Shown: positions 6,965 through 15,297, counted from the first letter of the stretch. The stretch: DNA of 17,238 nt from DASTGO01 sp035719045 (GCA_035719045.1 DASTGO010000289.1:1-17238), one strand, 5' to 3'. Numbers and translations are program-made. The notes: generated from the sequence alone by a model not told the origin.

Positions 6965-8014
6965 ATGAGTGAGCCTTCGACGGGCGAGCGGGGACAGGGA
7001 GTCCTGGCGACCCCGGCCACCGTGGGTGACCAGGCCGTGATCGAAACGGCTTGCGACACAGGCGATCCGGGCTCGGCGATCGGCGGCCGGGCGGTCCGCG
7101 TGGGGGACCGCGTGTTCTCCGGGCTGTCCCGGGGCGCGAGCGTGCTGCTCCTGCTGGTCATCGCCGGGATCGCCGCGTTCCTGTTCAGCCGGACGATCCC
7201 CGCGATCCAGGCGGACAAGGCCAACTTCCTCACCGAGCAGAGCTGGTTCCCCGACACCGACGGGGTGTTCGGCATCGCCGCTCTCGCCTGGGGAACCGTG
7301 CTGTCCAGCGCCGTCGCGCTGCTGCTGGCGATCCCGGTGGCGATCGGGATCGCCCTGTTCATCGCGCACTACGCCCCGCGCCGGCTGGCGTCGGGCCTGG
7401 GTTACCTGGTGGACCTGCTGGCCGCCGTGCCGAGCGTCATCTACGGGCTGTGGGGCCTGACCTTCCTGGTCCCGCAGATGGTCGGGCTGACCCGGTTCCT
7501 CGCCGAGCACCTCGCCTGGATCCCGCTGTTCGCCACACCCGACTCGCAGGCCTACCGGCAGACCATGTTCAACGCCGCCGTCGTCCTGGCGGTGATGGTC
7601 CTGCCGATCATCACCGCGGTCAGCCGCGAGGTGTTCCTCCAGGTTCCGCGCGCCCACCTCGAGGCGGCGCTGGCCCTGGGCGCGACCCGCTGGGAGATGG
7701 TCCGGATGGCGGTGCTGCCGTTCGGGCGGTCCGGGGTGATCAGCGCCTCGATGCTCGGCCTCGGCCGGGCGCTCGGCGAGACGGTCGCGGTCGCGCTGGT
7801 GCTGTCCACCACCTACAAGATCAGCCTGCACATCCTGCAACCCGGCGGGAACACCTTCGCCGCCAACATCGCCCTGCAGTACTCCTACGCGCAGAGCACG
7901 GGCATCGACGCCCTGATCGCCTCCGGCATGGTGCTGTTCGTCATCACCCTGCTGGTCAACATGGCCGCGCGCTGGATCATCGCCCGCCGCGCCGAGTTCT
8001 CCGGAGCCCGCTGA
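6965..8014 (+). CDS. pstC: phosphate ABC transporter permease PstC
   Basis: 349 aa integral membrane protein that forms half of the phosphate channel with PstA. The ATG is preceded by GGAAGGAA. A hydrophilic N-terminal tail of about 50 residues precedes six membrane segments at about 57-79, 103-135, 144-170, 203-220, 256-282 and 312-338. The cytoplasmic EAA loop that docks on PstB reads HLEAALALGATRWEMVRMAV (231-250), followed by LPFGRSGV. The sequence LGRALGETVAVALVL is typical of PstC/PstA permeases. Its TGA overlaps the ATG of pstA by one base, so the two are translationally coupled. Length and domain order are normal for the family. Confidence 0.95.
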   Translation: MSEPSTGERGQGVLATPATVGDQAVIETACDTGDPGSAIGGRAVRVGDRVFSGLSRGASVLLLLVIAGIAAFLFSRTIPAIQADKANFLTEQSWFPDTDGVFGIAALAWGTVLSSAVALLLAIPVAIGIALFIAHYAPRRLASGLGYLVDLLAAVPSVIYGLWGLTFLVPQMVGLTRFLAEHLAWIPLFATPDSQAYRQTMFNAAVVLAVMVLPIITAVSREVFLQVPRAHLEAALALGATRWEMVRMAVLPFGRSGVISASMLGLGRALGETVAVALVLSTTYKISLHILQPGGNTFAANIALQYSYAQSTGIDALIASGMVLFVITLLVNMAARWIIARRAEFSGAR

Positions 8015-9072
8015 TGGCCACCACCACCGCCCCCGCCCACCCCGCCGCCGACCCGCTCGGCCTGGCCGGCGCCAAGCTCCCCCGCTGGACCCCCGCCGCC
8101 GCCGCGGTGGGCGCGATCGCCGTCACCGCAGGGCTTTTCGCGCTCACCCCGATGCAGGGAGCGGCCCAGTTCGCCCTGCTGTCGGTGCTGCTGTTCGTGC
8201 TGCTGCAGTCGGCGGCCAGTTTCGCCGTCGAGGGCCGCCGCCGCGCGGTCGACCGGTTCTTCACCACCCTGGTGTACGGCGCGTTCGGGCTCGCCCTGCT
8301 GCCGCTGCTCAGCGTCGCCTACACCGTGGTCAGCCGCGGTGCGGGCGTGGTCAGCGCCGAGTTCCTCACCCACTCCCTGCGCAACATCGGGCCGAAGGAC
8401 GCCGGGGGCGGCATCTACCACGGGATGATCGGCACCCTCGAGCAGGCCGCCATCACCAGCCTCATCTCCATCCCGATCGCCCTGCTGGTCGCGGTCTACC
8501 TCGTGGAGTACGGCCGGGGACGGCTGGCCCGCGTGGTGACCTTCTTCGTCGACGTGATGACCGGTATCCCGTCGATCGTCGCGGGCCTGTTCCTGTTCAC
8601 CGTCTGGGTGCTCATGCTCGGGCTGCACCGGGCCGGGTTCCCCGCGGCGCTGGCCCTGGCGATCCTGATGATCCCGACGGTGGTCCGCAGCACCGAGGAG
8701 ATGCTCAAGCTCGTCCCGGACGAGTTGCGCGAGGCCTCCCTGGCGCTCGGCGTCCCGAAGTGGCGGACCGTCCTGCGGGTGGTCCTGCCGACCGCCCTGC
8801 CCGGGATCGTCACGGGCGTCATGCTCGGGATCGCCCGCGTGATCGGCGAAACCGCCCCACTGCTGCTGCTGGTCGGCGCCACCGACTCGATCAACCCCGA
8901 TCCGTTCAACGGCCCGCAGACCGCCCTGCCGATGATCATCTTCGACCAGGCCGCCCGCCCGCAGGACGCCGCGGTGGCCCGGGCCTGGGGCGCCGCCCTC
9001 GTGCTCATCGTCATCGTCATGCTGCTCAACCTGATCGCGCGCACGGTGGCGCGCTTCACCCGGGTCCGCTGA
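8014..9072 (+). CDS. pstA: phosphate ABC transporter permease PstA
   Basis: 352 aa. It is the second channel subunit of the phosphate importer. The ATG overlaps the pstC stop (TGATG), with GGAG a short way upstream. Two hydrophobic segments near the N-terminus (about 28-45 and 52-70) precede the usual permease core at about 83-105, 140-163, 172-203, 208-222, 258-282 and 322-346. The EAA loop reads LREASLALGVPKWRTVLRVV (238-257), followed by LPTALPGI. The phrase RVIGETAPLLLLVG is characteristic of PstA. The additional N-terminal pair makes it longer than the E. coli protein, as is common in actinobacteria. It is followed by an 85-nt gap before pstB. Confidence 0.95.
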   Translation: MATTTAPAHPAADPLGLAGAKLPRWTPAAAAVGAIAVTAGLFALTPMQGAAQFALLSVLLFVLLQSAASFAVEGRRRAVDRFFTTLVYGAFGLALLPLLSVAYTVVSRGAGVVSAEFLTHSLRNIGPKDAGGGIYHGMIGTLEQAAITSLISIPIALLVAVYLVEYGRGRLARVVTFFVDVMTGIPSIVAGLFLFTVWVLMLGLHRAGFPAALALAILMIPTVVRSTEEMLKLVPDELREASLALGVPKWRTVLRVVLPTALPGIVTGVMLGIARVIGETAPLLLLVGATDSINPDPFNGPQTALPMIIFDQAARPQDAAVARAWGAALVLIVIVMLLNLIARTVARFTRVR

Positions 9073-9093
9073 GGCCCCCGCCCCGGCCGCGAC

Positions 9094-9144
9094 ACGAGAC
9101 CCGCCCCTGCGCGCAACGAGACTCGCCCGCCGCAACGAGAAAGG
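9094..9144 (+). repeat. short direct repeat in the pstA-pstB spacer
   Basis: ACGAGA occurs at 9094, 9116 and 9135. The first two copies continue as ACGAGAC(C/T)CGCCC. The last runs into AAAGG, the only ribosome-site-like sequence before pstB, which stands 13 nt from the ATG. The function is unknown. Confidence 0.5.
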
Positions 9145-9157
9145 CACAGTCGCCCCC

Positions 9158-9934
9158 ATGGCCAAGCGCATCGACGTCAGCGACGTCAACATCTACTACG
9201 GCGCCTTCAAGGCGGTCGAAGACGTCACCATGACGATCGAGCCGCGCAGTGTGACCGCGTTCATCGGCCCGAGCGGCTGCGGCAAGTCGACGGTGCTGCG
9301 GACCCTGAACCGGATGCACGAGGTGCTCCCCGGCGCCCGCGTCGAGGGCAAGATCGCCCTGGACGGCGAGGACATCTACGGCGCCGACGTCGACCCGGTG
9401 AACGTGCGGCGGACCATCGGGATGGTCTTCCAGCGGCCGAACCCGTTCCCCACCATGTCGATCCTGGACAACGTCGTGGCGGGCATCAAGCTGCAGGGCC
9501 GGCGCCCCAAGGCCGAGCTGGAGGAGATCGCCGAGCGCTCGCTGCGCGGGGCGAACCTCTGGGACGAGGTCAAGGACCGGCTGGACCGCCCCGGCTCCGG
9601 GCTGTCCGGCGGTCAGCAGCAGCGGTTGTGCATCGCGCGCGCCATCGCCGTGCGCCCCAAGGTGTTGCTGATGGACGAGCCGTGCTCGGCACTGGACCCG
9701 ATCTCCACCCTCGCCATCGAGGACCTCATCGAGGAACTCAAGGACGAGTACACGATCGTCATCGTCACCCACAACATGCAGCAGGCGGCACGGGTCAGCG
9801 ACCGGACGGCATTCTTCAACCTGGCCGCCACCGGCAAGCCCGGGCGGCTGATCGAGATGGGCGACACCACCAAGATCTTCAGCAACCCGACCGAGAAGGC
9901 CACCGAGGACTACATCTCCGGCCGGTTCGGCTGA
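9158..9934 (+). CDS. pstB: phosphate ABC transporter ATPase PstB
   Basis: 258 aa cytoplasmic ATPase that powers the PstCA channel. All ABC motifs are intact: Walker A GPSGCGKST (37-45), Q-loop Gln92 in FQRPNPFP, signature LSGGQQQR (149-156), Walker B VLLMDEP (169-175) and the switch His205 in THN. The start MAKRIDV is the usual one for actinomycete PstB. The ribosome site is weak (AAAGG, 13 nt upstream), which may lower its yield or reflect coupling to pstA. The length is typical. No phoU follows; a long perfect hairpin does, so pstB closes the operon. Identification is secure. Confidence 0.97.
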   Translation: MAKRIDVSDVNIYYGAFKAVEDVTMTIEPRSVTAFIGPSGCGKSTVLRTLNRMHEVLPGARVEGKIALDGEDIYGADVDPVNVRRTIGMVFQRPNPFPTMSILDNVVAGIKLQGRRPKAELEEIAERSLRGANLWDEVKDRLDRPGSGLSGGQQQRLCIARAIAVRPKVLLMDEPCSALDPISTLAIEDLIEELKDEYTIVIVTHNMQQAARVSDRTAFFNLAATGKPGRLIEMGDTTKIFSNPTEKATEDYISGRFG

Positions 9935-9943
9935 TCGGCCGCG

Positions 9944-9979
9944 CCCGGCCGGTCCGCTCCGAGGAGCGGACCGGCCGGG
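9944..9979 (+). terminator. pst operon terminator hairpin
   Basis: CCCGGCCGGTCCGCTCC (9944-9960) and GGAGCGGACCGGCCGGG (9963-9979) are exact complements. They form a stem of about 16 bp with a four-base CGAG loop, ten bases after the pstB stop. There is no T-tract. It is the strongest hairpin in the window. Confidence 0.8.
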
Positions 9980-10206
9980 TCCGCGGCGTCGCCGGGTCAC
10001 ACCCGGCTCAGGACGGCGGTCCCGCCGGGTCACCCCGGCTCGGGGCCGCCGTTCGCGCGTCCGGGTGCCCTCCCTGGGCTACCCGCGAGTAGCCCCCGGC
10101 TCCCGAACCCCGGGCCGGCCCGCACGGGCATTGGGGACGGGCCACCGTGCAGCCCCTCCTGCGCCCCCGCCAGGACCCTTCCCACCTGCGAAGACGCGAC
10201 GGGCAC
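9980..10206. other. non-coding spacer with further hairpins
   Basis: No credible gene is visible; open frames here are incidental to high GC. Three more short inverted repeats follow the pst terminator: GCCGGGT/ACCCGGC (9991-10007), GCCGGG/CCCGGC (10024-10039) and GGGCTAC/GTAGCCC (10076-10095). The first two are near copies of each other. Confidence 0.6.
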
Positions 10207-10221
10207 TGTGGACGGTCCACA
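10207..10221. promoter_or_regulatory. 15-bp perfect palindrome, candidate operator of the acylase gene
   Basis: TGTGGAC-G-GTCCACA is a perfect inverted repeat ending 17 bp upstream of the proposed -35 element. The position suits a transcription-factor dimer; its family cannot be named from sequence alone. Confidence 0.5.
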
Positions 10222-10238
10222 ATCGAACATGAGGGGTA

Positions 10239-10267
10239 TTCATATTCTGACCGCCCGGCGCTAGCGT
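10239..10267 (+). promoter_or_regulatory. putative promoter of the penicillin-acylase-family gene
   Basis: TTCATA (10239-10244), a 17-bp spacer, then TAGCGT (10262-10267). This is the most AT-rich patch in the intergenic region. The same -10 hexamer occurs at the pstS promoter. Transcription would start near 10274, and GGGAGGT (10294-10300) gives a ribosome site 7 nt from the ATG. Confidence 0.5.
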
Positions 10268-10306
10268 TCCTCCACGCTGTCCCGCCCGTGTCCGGGAGGT
10301 CCCCAA

Positions 10307-13300
10307 ATGTCACGCAATGGCGCCTTGGCATCCCGATCCCGCTTCGTCACTCTCGGCGTCGCCGTGGGACTCACGTTCCCGATGCTCGCCGGCCTGGCCG
10401 CCCCGGCCCTGGCCGCCGCCCCGCCACGCACCGCGTCGTTCTCGGCCGACGACTACTGCCTCGGCCAGTGCAACGACCTGCTGCCCCCGGGCGCGAACGG
10501 GAGCGCCACGCTCGCCGACATCCTCGGCAACCAGTCCGTCGGCACCTTCCCGGCCCACGCCGACGACCAGCTCGCCAAGTACGCGGGACTGGCCACCGGA
10601 TACCCGTCGCTGACCGACCGGACCCTGGGCAACTTCTACGACGACGCCTCGTTCGACGTCGCACCGACCGACGTCGAGTCGGTCCGGACGCCGCGCACCG
10701 ACGTGACGATCACCCGGGACAAGGCGACCGGGGTCGCGCACATCCGGGGCACCACCCGCTCCGGGACGGAGTACGGCGCGGGCTGGGTGGCCGCGGCGGA
10801 CCGGCTGTGGCTGATGGACGTCTTCCGGCACGTCGGGCGCGGGCAGCTGTCCAGCTTCGCCGGTGGCGCCGCGAGCAACCAGGCACTGGAGCGGGCCTTC
10901 TTCAGCCAGGCCCCCTACACCGACGCGGACCTGCAGGCGCAGATCGACCGGATCGTCGCGAGCGGGCCCCGGGGGCAGCAGGCGATGGCCGACGTGAGCG
11001 CGTACGTGGCCGGGATCAACGACTACATCGCGCAGGCGAAGAACAACCGGAACTTCCCCGGCGAGTACGTGCTGACCGGGAAGATCGACTCGGTGACCAA
11101 CGTCGGCACCATCGACCCGTTCACGGCCAAGGACCTGATCGGGATCGCCTCGGTGATCGGTGCCCTGTTCGGCTCCGGCGGCGGCGGCGAGGTGCAGAAC
11201 GCGATCACCCTGCTCGCCGCGCAGCAGAAGTTCGGGGTGGCCCAGGGAACCGCACTCTGGCGGGCCTTCCAGGAGCAGGACGACCCGGAGGCCACCACGA
11301 CCATCCACGACGGGACGAGGTTCTCGTACGGGATGTCCCCCGCCAACGCCACCGGGGTCGCCCTGCCCGACTTCGGCACCACGGTCAGCCAGGTCCCGCT
11401 GGTCACCGGCTCCTCCGGTGGCGGCGTCGCCCCGGCCTCCGTGATGGCCGTGCAGACCGCGTCCAAGCCGGGGATGTCCAACGCCCTGGTGGTGTCCGGT
11501 GCGCACACCGCCGGCGGGCACCCGATCGCCGTCTTCGGTCCCCAGACCGGGTACTACGCGCCGCAACTGCTCCTGCAGGAGGAACTGCAGGGCCCGGGGA
11601 TCAGCGCCCGCGGCGTCGCCTTCGCCGGACTCAGCATGTACGTGCAGATGGGCCGCGGCCAGGACTACGCATGGTCGGCGACCTCGGCCGGGCAGGACAT
11701 CACCGACACCTTCGCGGTGACCCTGTGCGACCCGAACGGCGGCACGGCCACCACCGCGAGCCGGTCCTACCTGTTCCACGGGCAGTGCCTGGCGATGGAA
11801 CCGTTGACCCGGACCAACTCCTGGACTCCGACCACCGCCGACGGCACCGCGGCCGGCACGTACACGATGACCGTGTACCGGACCAGGTACGGCCTGCTCA
11901 CCCACACCGCCGTGGTCAACGGGACCCCGACCGGGTACACCAGCCTGCGCTCGACCTATCAGCACGAGGCCGACTCGATCATCGGGTTCCAGCAGTTCAA
12001 CGACCCGGCGGTGGTGAACGGCCCGGCGACGTTCCAGCAGGCCGCGGCGGACATCAACTACACGTTCAACTGGTTCTACGTCGACTCCACGCACAGCGCG
12101 TACGTCAACTCCGGCGCCAACCCAGTGCGCCCGGCGAACGTCGACCCGACCCTGCCGATCGCCGCCGTCCCGGCCGACGAGTGGACCGGCTGGAACCCGG
12201 CGACCAACGTCGCGACGTACACCCCGGTGTCGCAGCACCCGCAGTCGATCGACCAGGACTACTACGCCAACTGGAACAACAAGCAGGCGCACGGGTCCGC
12301 CTCCTCCGCCTTCGGCAACGGTTCGGTGCACCGCGGCGACCTGCTGGACTCCCAGCTCAAGGCGGCGATGGCGGCCGGCACGAAGCTCAGCCGGTCCGAC
12401 GTCACCCGGATGATGGCGAAGGCCGCGCTGACCGACCTGCGCGGCAGGTTCGTGCTGCCGGACCTGATCGCCGTCCTCGACAGCGCGCCGGTCACCGACG
12501 CCACCCAGGCCGCCGCGGAGGCGAAGCTGAAGACCTGGCTGGCGGGCGGAGCCCTGCGCACCGAGACCAGCGCCGGCAGCCACACCTACGCCGACGCCGA
12601 CGCGATCCGGATCATGGACGCCTGGTGGCCGCTGCTGGTGCAGGCACAGTTCCAGCCCGGGCTGGGCACCCCGCTGTACAACCAGTTCGCCACGGTCCTG
12701 CAGGTCGACGAGGCTCCCGACGGCAACACCTCCGGCGGCAACGGGCAGGTGGAGAACATCCGGCACAAGGGCTCGTCGTTCCAGTACGGCTGGTGGAGCT
12801 ACGTGGACAAGGACCTGCGCGCCGTGCTCGGTCGCCCGGTCGCCGGCGGGCTCGGCCAGAAGTTCTGCGGCGCAGGCGATCTGGCGGCCTGCCGGACGGC
12901 CCTGCTGAGCACCCTCACCACGGCGGTGAACACCCCGGCCGCCACGACGTACCCGGCGGACAGCTACTGCTCGGCCGGTGACCCGTGGTGCGCCGACACC
13001 ATCGTCCAGAGCCCGCTGGGCGGTATCAAGCACGACAAGATCAGCTGGCAGAACCGGCCCACCTTCCAGCAGGTCGTGGAGTTCCCGGCGGCCCGCGGTG
13101 ACGTGATCACCAACCTGGCGAGGGGCAAGGCTGCCACGGCCTCGGGCTACCAGTCGAACCTGTTCTCCTCCTACCCGCCGGCCGCCGCCGTCGACGGGGA
13201 CGGCACCACCCGGTGGGCGGGCAACTGGAACGACACCGAGTGGCTGCAGGTGGATCTCGGGTCGGCCCAGACGGTCTCGCGGGCCGTGCTGCGCTGGGAG

Positions 13301-13504
13301 GCCGCCTACGGCAAGCAGTACCGGATCCAGGTGTCCTCCGACGGGACCACCTGGCGGACGGTGGCCACCGTGACCGACGGGGCGGGCGGGGTCGACGACA
13401 TCCCGTTCGCGGCCACCACGGCCCGGTACGTGCGGATGCAGGGCGTGCAGCGCGGAACGCAGTACGGCTACTCGCTGTACGAGTTCGAGGTGTACGCGCA
13501 CTAG
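10307..13504 (+). CDS. secreted penicillin-acylase-family Ntn hydrolase with F5/8-type C domain
   Basis: 1065 aa. A Sec signal peptide (MSRNG, hydrophobic core, cleavage near ALA36) sends it outside. The acylase alpha region begins at about 130 (VTITRDKATGVAHIRGT, then ADRLWLMDVFRHVGRGQL). The beta chain should start at Ser391 (SNALVVSGAH), the autocatalytically exposed nucleophile. It continues GPQTGYYAP and GRGQDYAWSAT, very like penicillin G acylase beta chains, with the NWNNK phrase at 655-659. Residues 930-1065 form a discoidin/F5-8C-like domain (NLARGKAATASG, VDGDGTTRWA, WLQVDLG), usually binding sugars or surfaces. It would hydrolyse an amide such as an acyl-homoserine lactone, lipopeptide or beta-lactam side chain; substrate unknown. 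GGGAGG lies 7 nt before the ATG. Its TAG stop overlaps the CTAG flanking the insertion sequence. Confidence 0.9.
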   Translation: MSRNGALASRSRFVTLGVAVGLTFPMLAGLAAPALAAAPPRTASFSADDYCLGQCNDLLPPGANGSATLADILGNQSVGTFPAHADDQLAKYAGLATGYPSLTDRTLGNFYDDASFDVAPTDVESVRTPRTDVTITRDKATGVAHIRGTTRSGTEYGAGWVAAADRLWLMDVFRHVGRGQLSSFAGGAASNQALERAFFSQAPYTDADLQAQIDRIVASGPRGQQAMADVSAYVAGINDYIAQAKNNRNFPGEYVLTGKIDSVTNVGTIDPFTAKDLIGIASVIGALFGSGGGGEVQNAITLLAAQQKFGVAQGTALWRAFQEQDDPEATTTIHDGTRFSYGMSPANATGVALPDFGTTVSQVPLVTGSSGGGVAPASVMAVQTASKPGMSNALVVSGAHTAGGHPIAVFGPQTGYYAPQLLLQEELQGPGISARGVAFAGLSMYVQMGRGQDYAWSATSAGQDITDTFAVTLCDPNGGTATTASRSYLFHGQCLAMEPLTRTNSWTPTTADGTAAGTYTMTVYRTRYGLLTHTAVVNGTPTGYTSLRSTYQHEADSIIGFQQFNDPAVVNGPATFQQAAADINYTFNWFYVDSTHSAYVNSGANPVRPANVDPTLPIAAVPADEWTGWNPATNVATYTPVSQHPQSIDQDYYANWNNKQAHGSASSAFGNGSVHRGDLLDSQLKAAMAAGTKLSRSDVTRMMAKAALTDLRGRFVLPDLIAVLDSAPVTDATQAAAEAKLKTWLAGGALRTETSAGSHTYADADAIRIMDAWWPLLVQAQFQPGLGTPLYNQFATVLQVDEAPDGNTSGGNGQVENIRHKGSSFQYGWWSYVDKDLRAVLGRPVAGGLGQKFCGAGDLAACRTALLSTLTTAVNTPAATTYPADSYCSAGDPWCADTIVQSPLGGIKHDKISWQNRPTFQQVVEFPAARGDVITNLARGKAATASGYQSNLFSSYPPAAAVDGDGTTRWAGNWNDTEWLQVDLGSAQTVSRAVLRWEAAYGKQYRIQVSSDGTTWRTVATVTDGAGGVDDIPFAATTARYVRMQGVQRGTQYGYSLYEFEVYAH

Positions 13505-13530
13505 CGGGAATTTCCGGCCTTCCTTGATCG
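13505..13530 (+). repeat. left terminal inverted repeat of the insertion sequence
   Basis: It begins CGGGAATTTCCGGCC and ends TGATCG. It differs from the complement of the right end at repeat positions 6 and 20 only. Confidence 0.88.
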
Positions 13531-13576
13531 ACGTTGCTGTTTGTGCTGGTGGGAGGCCGGTTCGGCTGGTGGCGTC

Positions 13577-13587
13577 TGTATTACCCA
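13577..13587 (+). repeat. left subterminal inverted repeat TGTATTACCCA
   Basis: This 11-nt word starts 72 bp inside the left end. Its exact complement (15287-15297) lies 71 bp inside the right end. The mirror-symmetric position suggests an inner transposase binding site. Confidence 0.65.
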
Positions 13588-13594
13588 ATCGTGG

Positions 13595-15283
13595 TCAGCG
13601 GGTTGGCGCGTAGCGGTGGATGCCGTACAGGTCGGCGAGTTGGTCCTGTCGGGGTGTGGTGTCGGTGAGCATGCGGCGGGCGCGGGGGCGGCCGCGGCCG
13701 CCGTCGTGGTAGAGCAGCACGGTCTCTTCGATCCCGGCGAGGTCGGCCAGAAGTTCGCGGACGGACAGGTGTAGTCCGGCTCGTTCGGCTTCGCGGCGCA
13801 TCAGGTGCGCGATCGCCAGGGCGAGCACGCAGTAGAAGACGTGGACACGGATCTTGGACTCGGTCCAGTGTCGTAGCGGGCCGAACGAGACGACCTGTGG
13901 GTCCTTCATCTGCCGGAATCCAGACTCGACCTGGTTCTGGGACCGGTAGGCGGCGACCACCTCGGCAGCAGTCCAGGTGCCGCGGTTGGTGAACAGGATC
14001 CGCTTGCCGAACAGGCGTCGTTCCAGCCGGCGGCGGGCGGCGGTGTCGGTGCGCCAAGTCAGGCGCAGGTCGGCGGGCTGTTCTCCGGTCAGAGTGACGG
14101 CGATGACCTCGCCCACCCAGCGGGGTTTGAGGATCGCGGTGATCTCGGCTTGGACCGCGTCCCGGGGACGGCGGGTGTGGCCGCGGGCCAGCCTGGCGGC
14201 CAGGTCCTGCAGTCGGGCGCGGGCCTTGGCCAGGGTCTGGGAGAACCCCCGGGACTGCGCGGCGTGCAGCGTTGGGGAATGGGTGAGTACCGCCCGGTGG
14301 GTCGTCCCGAGCGCGGTGACGGTGGTGTCCACGCAGGTCAGGCCGGGATAGCGGGCCGCGTCCACGGGGACGTACCGCGAGCGTGGGACGGACAGCAGGT
14401 CGGGGTGGTCGCTGGGGGGCAGGGAGCCGACGAACCCGATCCGGGTGGCCTGGACCGCGGACTGGTTGTCGGTGGAGTTCTGGCCCGCGTCGTAGACCAC
14501 GGTCAGGTCCTCTACCGAGGCGGTCAGGTCCCGGTACCGCTGGACGAGCGTGTGCACCACGGCGGCGAACTGGGTGACGTCTGGCCGGTCGCCGGGGTAG
14601 GCGTGGGACAGCACCGGGATCCCGCCGTCCCGGGTGACCACCATCGCCAGGGCGACCAGTCGTAGGTCGGTGCGTTTCTGCTTGGCCTTGCCGCGCTGCG
14701 CGATCGGCGCCCTGGTGTTGGTCGAGTCGATGAAGGTGGCGAAGTTCGTCATGTCCAGCACCAGCCCGGACAGGTCCAGCCCAAACTCGGTGACCATCCG
14801 TCGTCCCAGGTCGGCCTCGATCTGTTCGAGCGCGGTCTCGTCGAGGCGGTCCATGGCGTCCCAGAACCGGCGGTGGTCCAGCGCCCCGGCGGGAGTCTTG
14901 ACCCATCGGGGCCCGGCCGTGGTGGCCCACCAGTCGGCGAACGCCCGCTTCGAGCACGGATCCACGATCCGGTTCGCGGTCGCCAACGCGATGTAGGTGC
15001 CGACCGACACCGCGGCGTTCGCGTGCCGGGGAACCACCTGGTCCACCGCTGTGGCCACGCCCAGCCGCTCGATCACCGACCACACCGCGGCCAGATCCCC
15101 GAACTGCTTGTGCTGACTGCGGACCGGTTCCCCGGCCCCGGTCTCGGACAACTTGCCCAGCACCTCCGCGGCCGAACCCAGGTACTGCTGGGACACGATC
15201 CGCGGCTTGCCGTCCACCCGCGCGGACTCCACCAGGTAGTAGTACGTCTGCCCACCTCGGCGCTTACCCACGATCGACGGCAT
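13595..15283 (-). CDS. IS1634-family (IS4 superfamily) DDE transposase
   Basis: 562 aa from the ATG at 15283; a GTG at 15298 would add MYYPY. The N-terminus (MPSIVGKRRGG, TYYYLVESARVDGKPR, SQQYLG) is typical of this family. Counting from the ATG, the DDE residues are likely Asp177 (LVLDMTNF), Asp265 (VVYDAGQNS) and Glu453 in YRSQNQVESGFRQMK, where Lys460 follows Glu by seven as in the IS4 YREK signature. No ribosome site precedes the ATG. A -10-like TATTAC lies six bases upstream, so the mRNA is probably leaderless. The protein is uninterrupted and close to normal family length. It cuts and joins the terminal repeats. Family assignment is by motif recognition, not alignment. Confidence 0.88.
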   Translation of the reverse strand: MPSIVGKRRGGQTYYYLVESARVDGKPRIVSQQYLGSAAEVLGKLSETGAGEPVRSQHKQFGDLAAVWSVIERLGVATAVDQVVPRHANAAVSVGTYIALATANRIVDPCSKRAFADWWATTAGPRWVKTPAGALDHRRFWDAMDRLDETALEQIEADLGRRMVTEFGLDLSGLVLDMTNFATFIDSTNTRAPIAQRGKAKQKRTDLRLVALAMVVTRDGGIPVLSHAYPGDRPDVTQFAAVVHTLVQRYRDLTASVEDLTVVYDAGQNSTDNQSAVQATRIGFVGSLPPSDHPDLLSVPRSRYVPVDAARYPGLTCVDTTVTALGTTHRAVLTHSPTLHAAQSRGFSQTLAKARARLQDLAARLARGHTRRPRDAVQAEITAILKPRWVGEVIAVTLTGEQPADLRLTWRTDTAARRRLERRLFGKRILFTNRGTWTAAEVVAAYRSQNQVESGFRQMKDPQVVSFGPLRHWTESKIRVHVFYCVLALAIAHLMRREAERAGLHLSVRELLADLAGIEETVLLYHDGGRGRPRARRMLTDTTPRQDQLADLYGIHRYAPTR

Positions 15284-15286
15284 ATA

Positions 15287-15297
15287 TGGGTAATACA
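15287..15297 (-). repeat. right subterminal inverted repeat of the insertion sequence
   Basis: It is the complement of the left copy at 13577-13587. It also covers the proposed -10 of the transposase promoter, so a bound transposase could repress its own gene. Confidence 0.6.

Noticed and set aside
10230..10260. PHO box before the acylase gene
   Set aside because: TATTCA resembles one repeat unit, but no second unit lies 11 nt away; nearby TTC words are spaced 6-7 nt. It is better read as part of a -35 region.
10310..13588. A 1092-codon open frame on the minus strand opposite the acylase gene
   Set aside because: Its translation is low-complexity (runs of G, V, R, H) with no motif. It mirrors the GC-rich third positions of the real plus-strand gene, which has clear acylase motifs.
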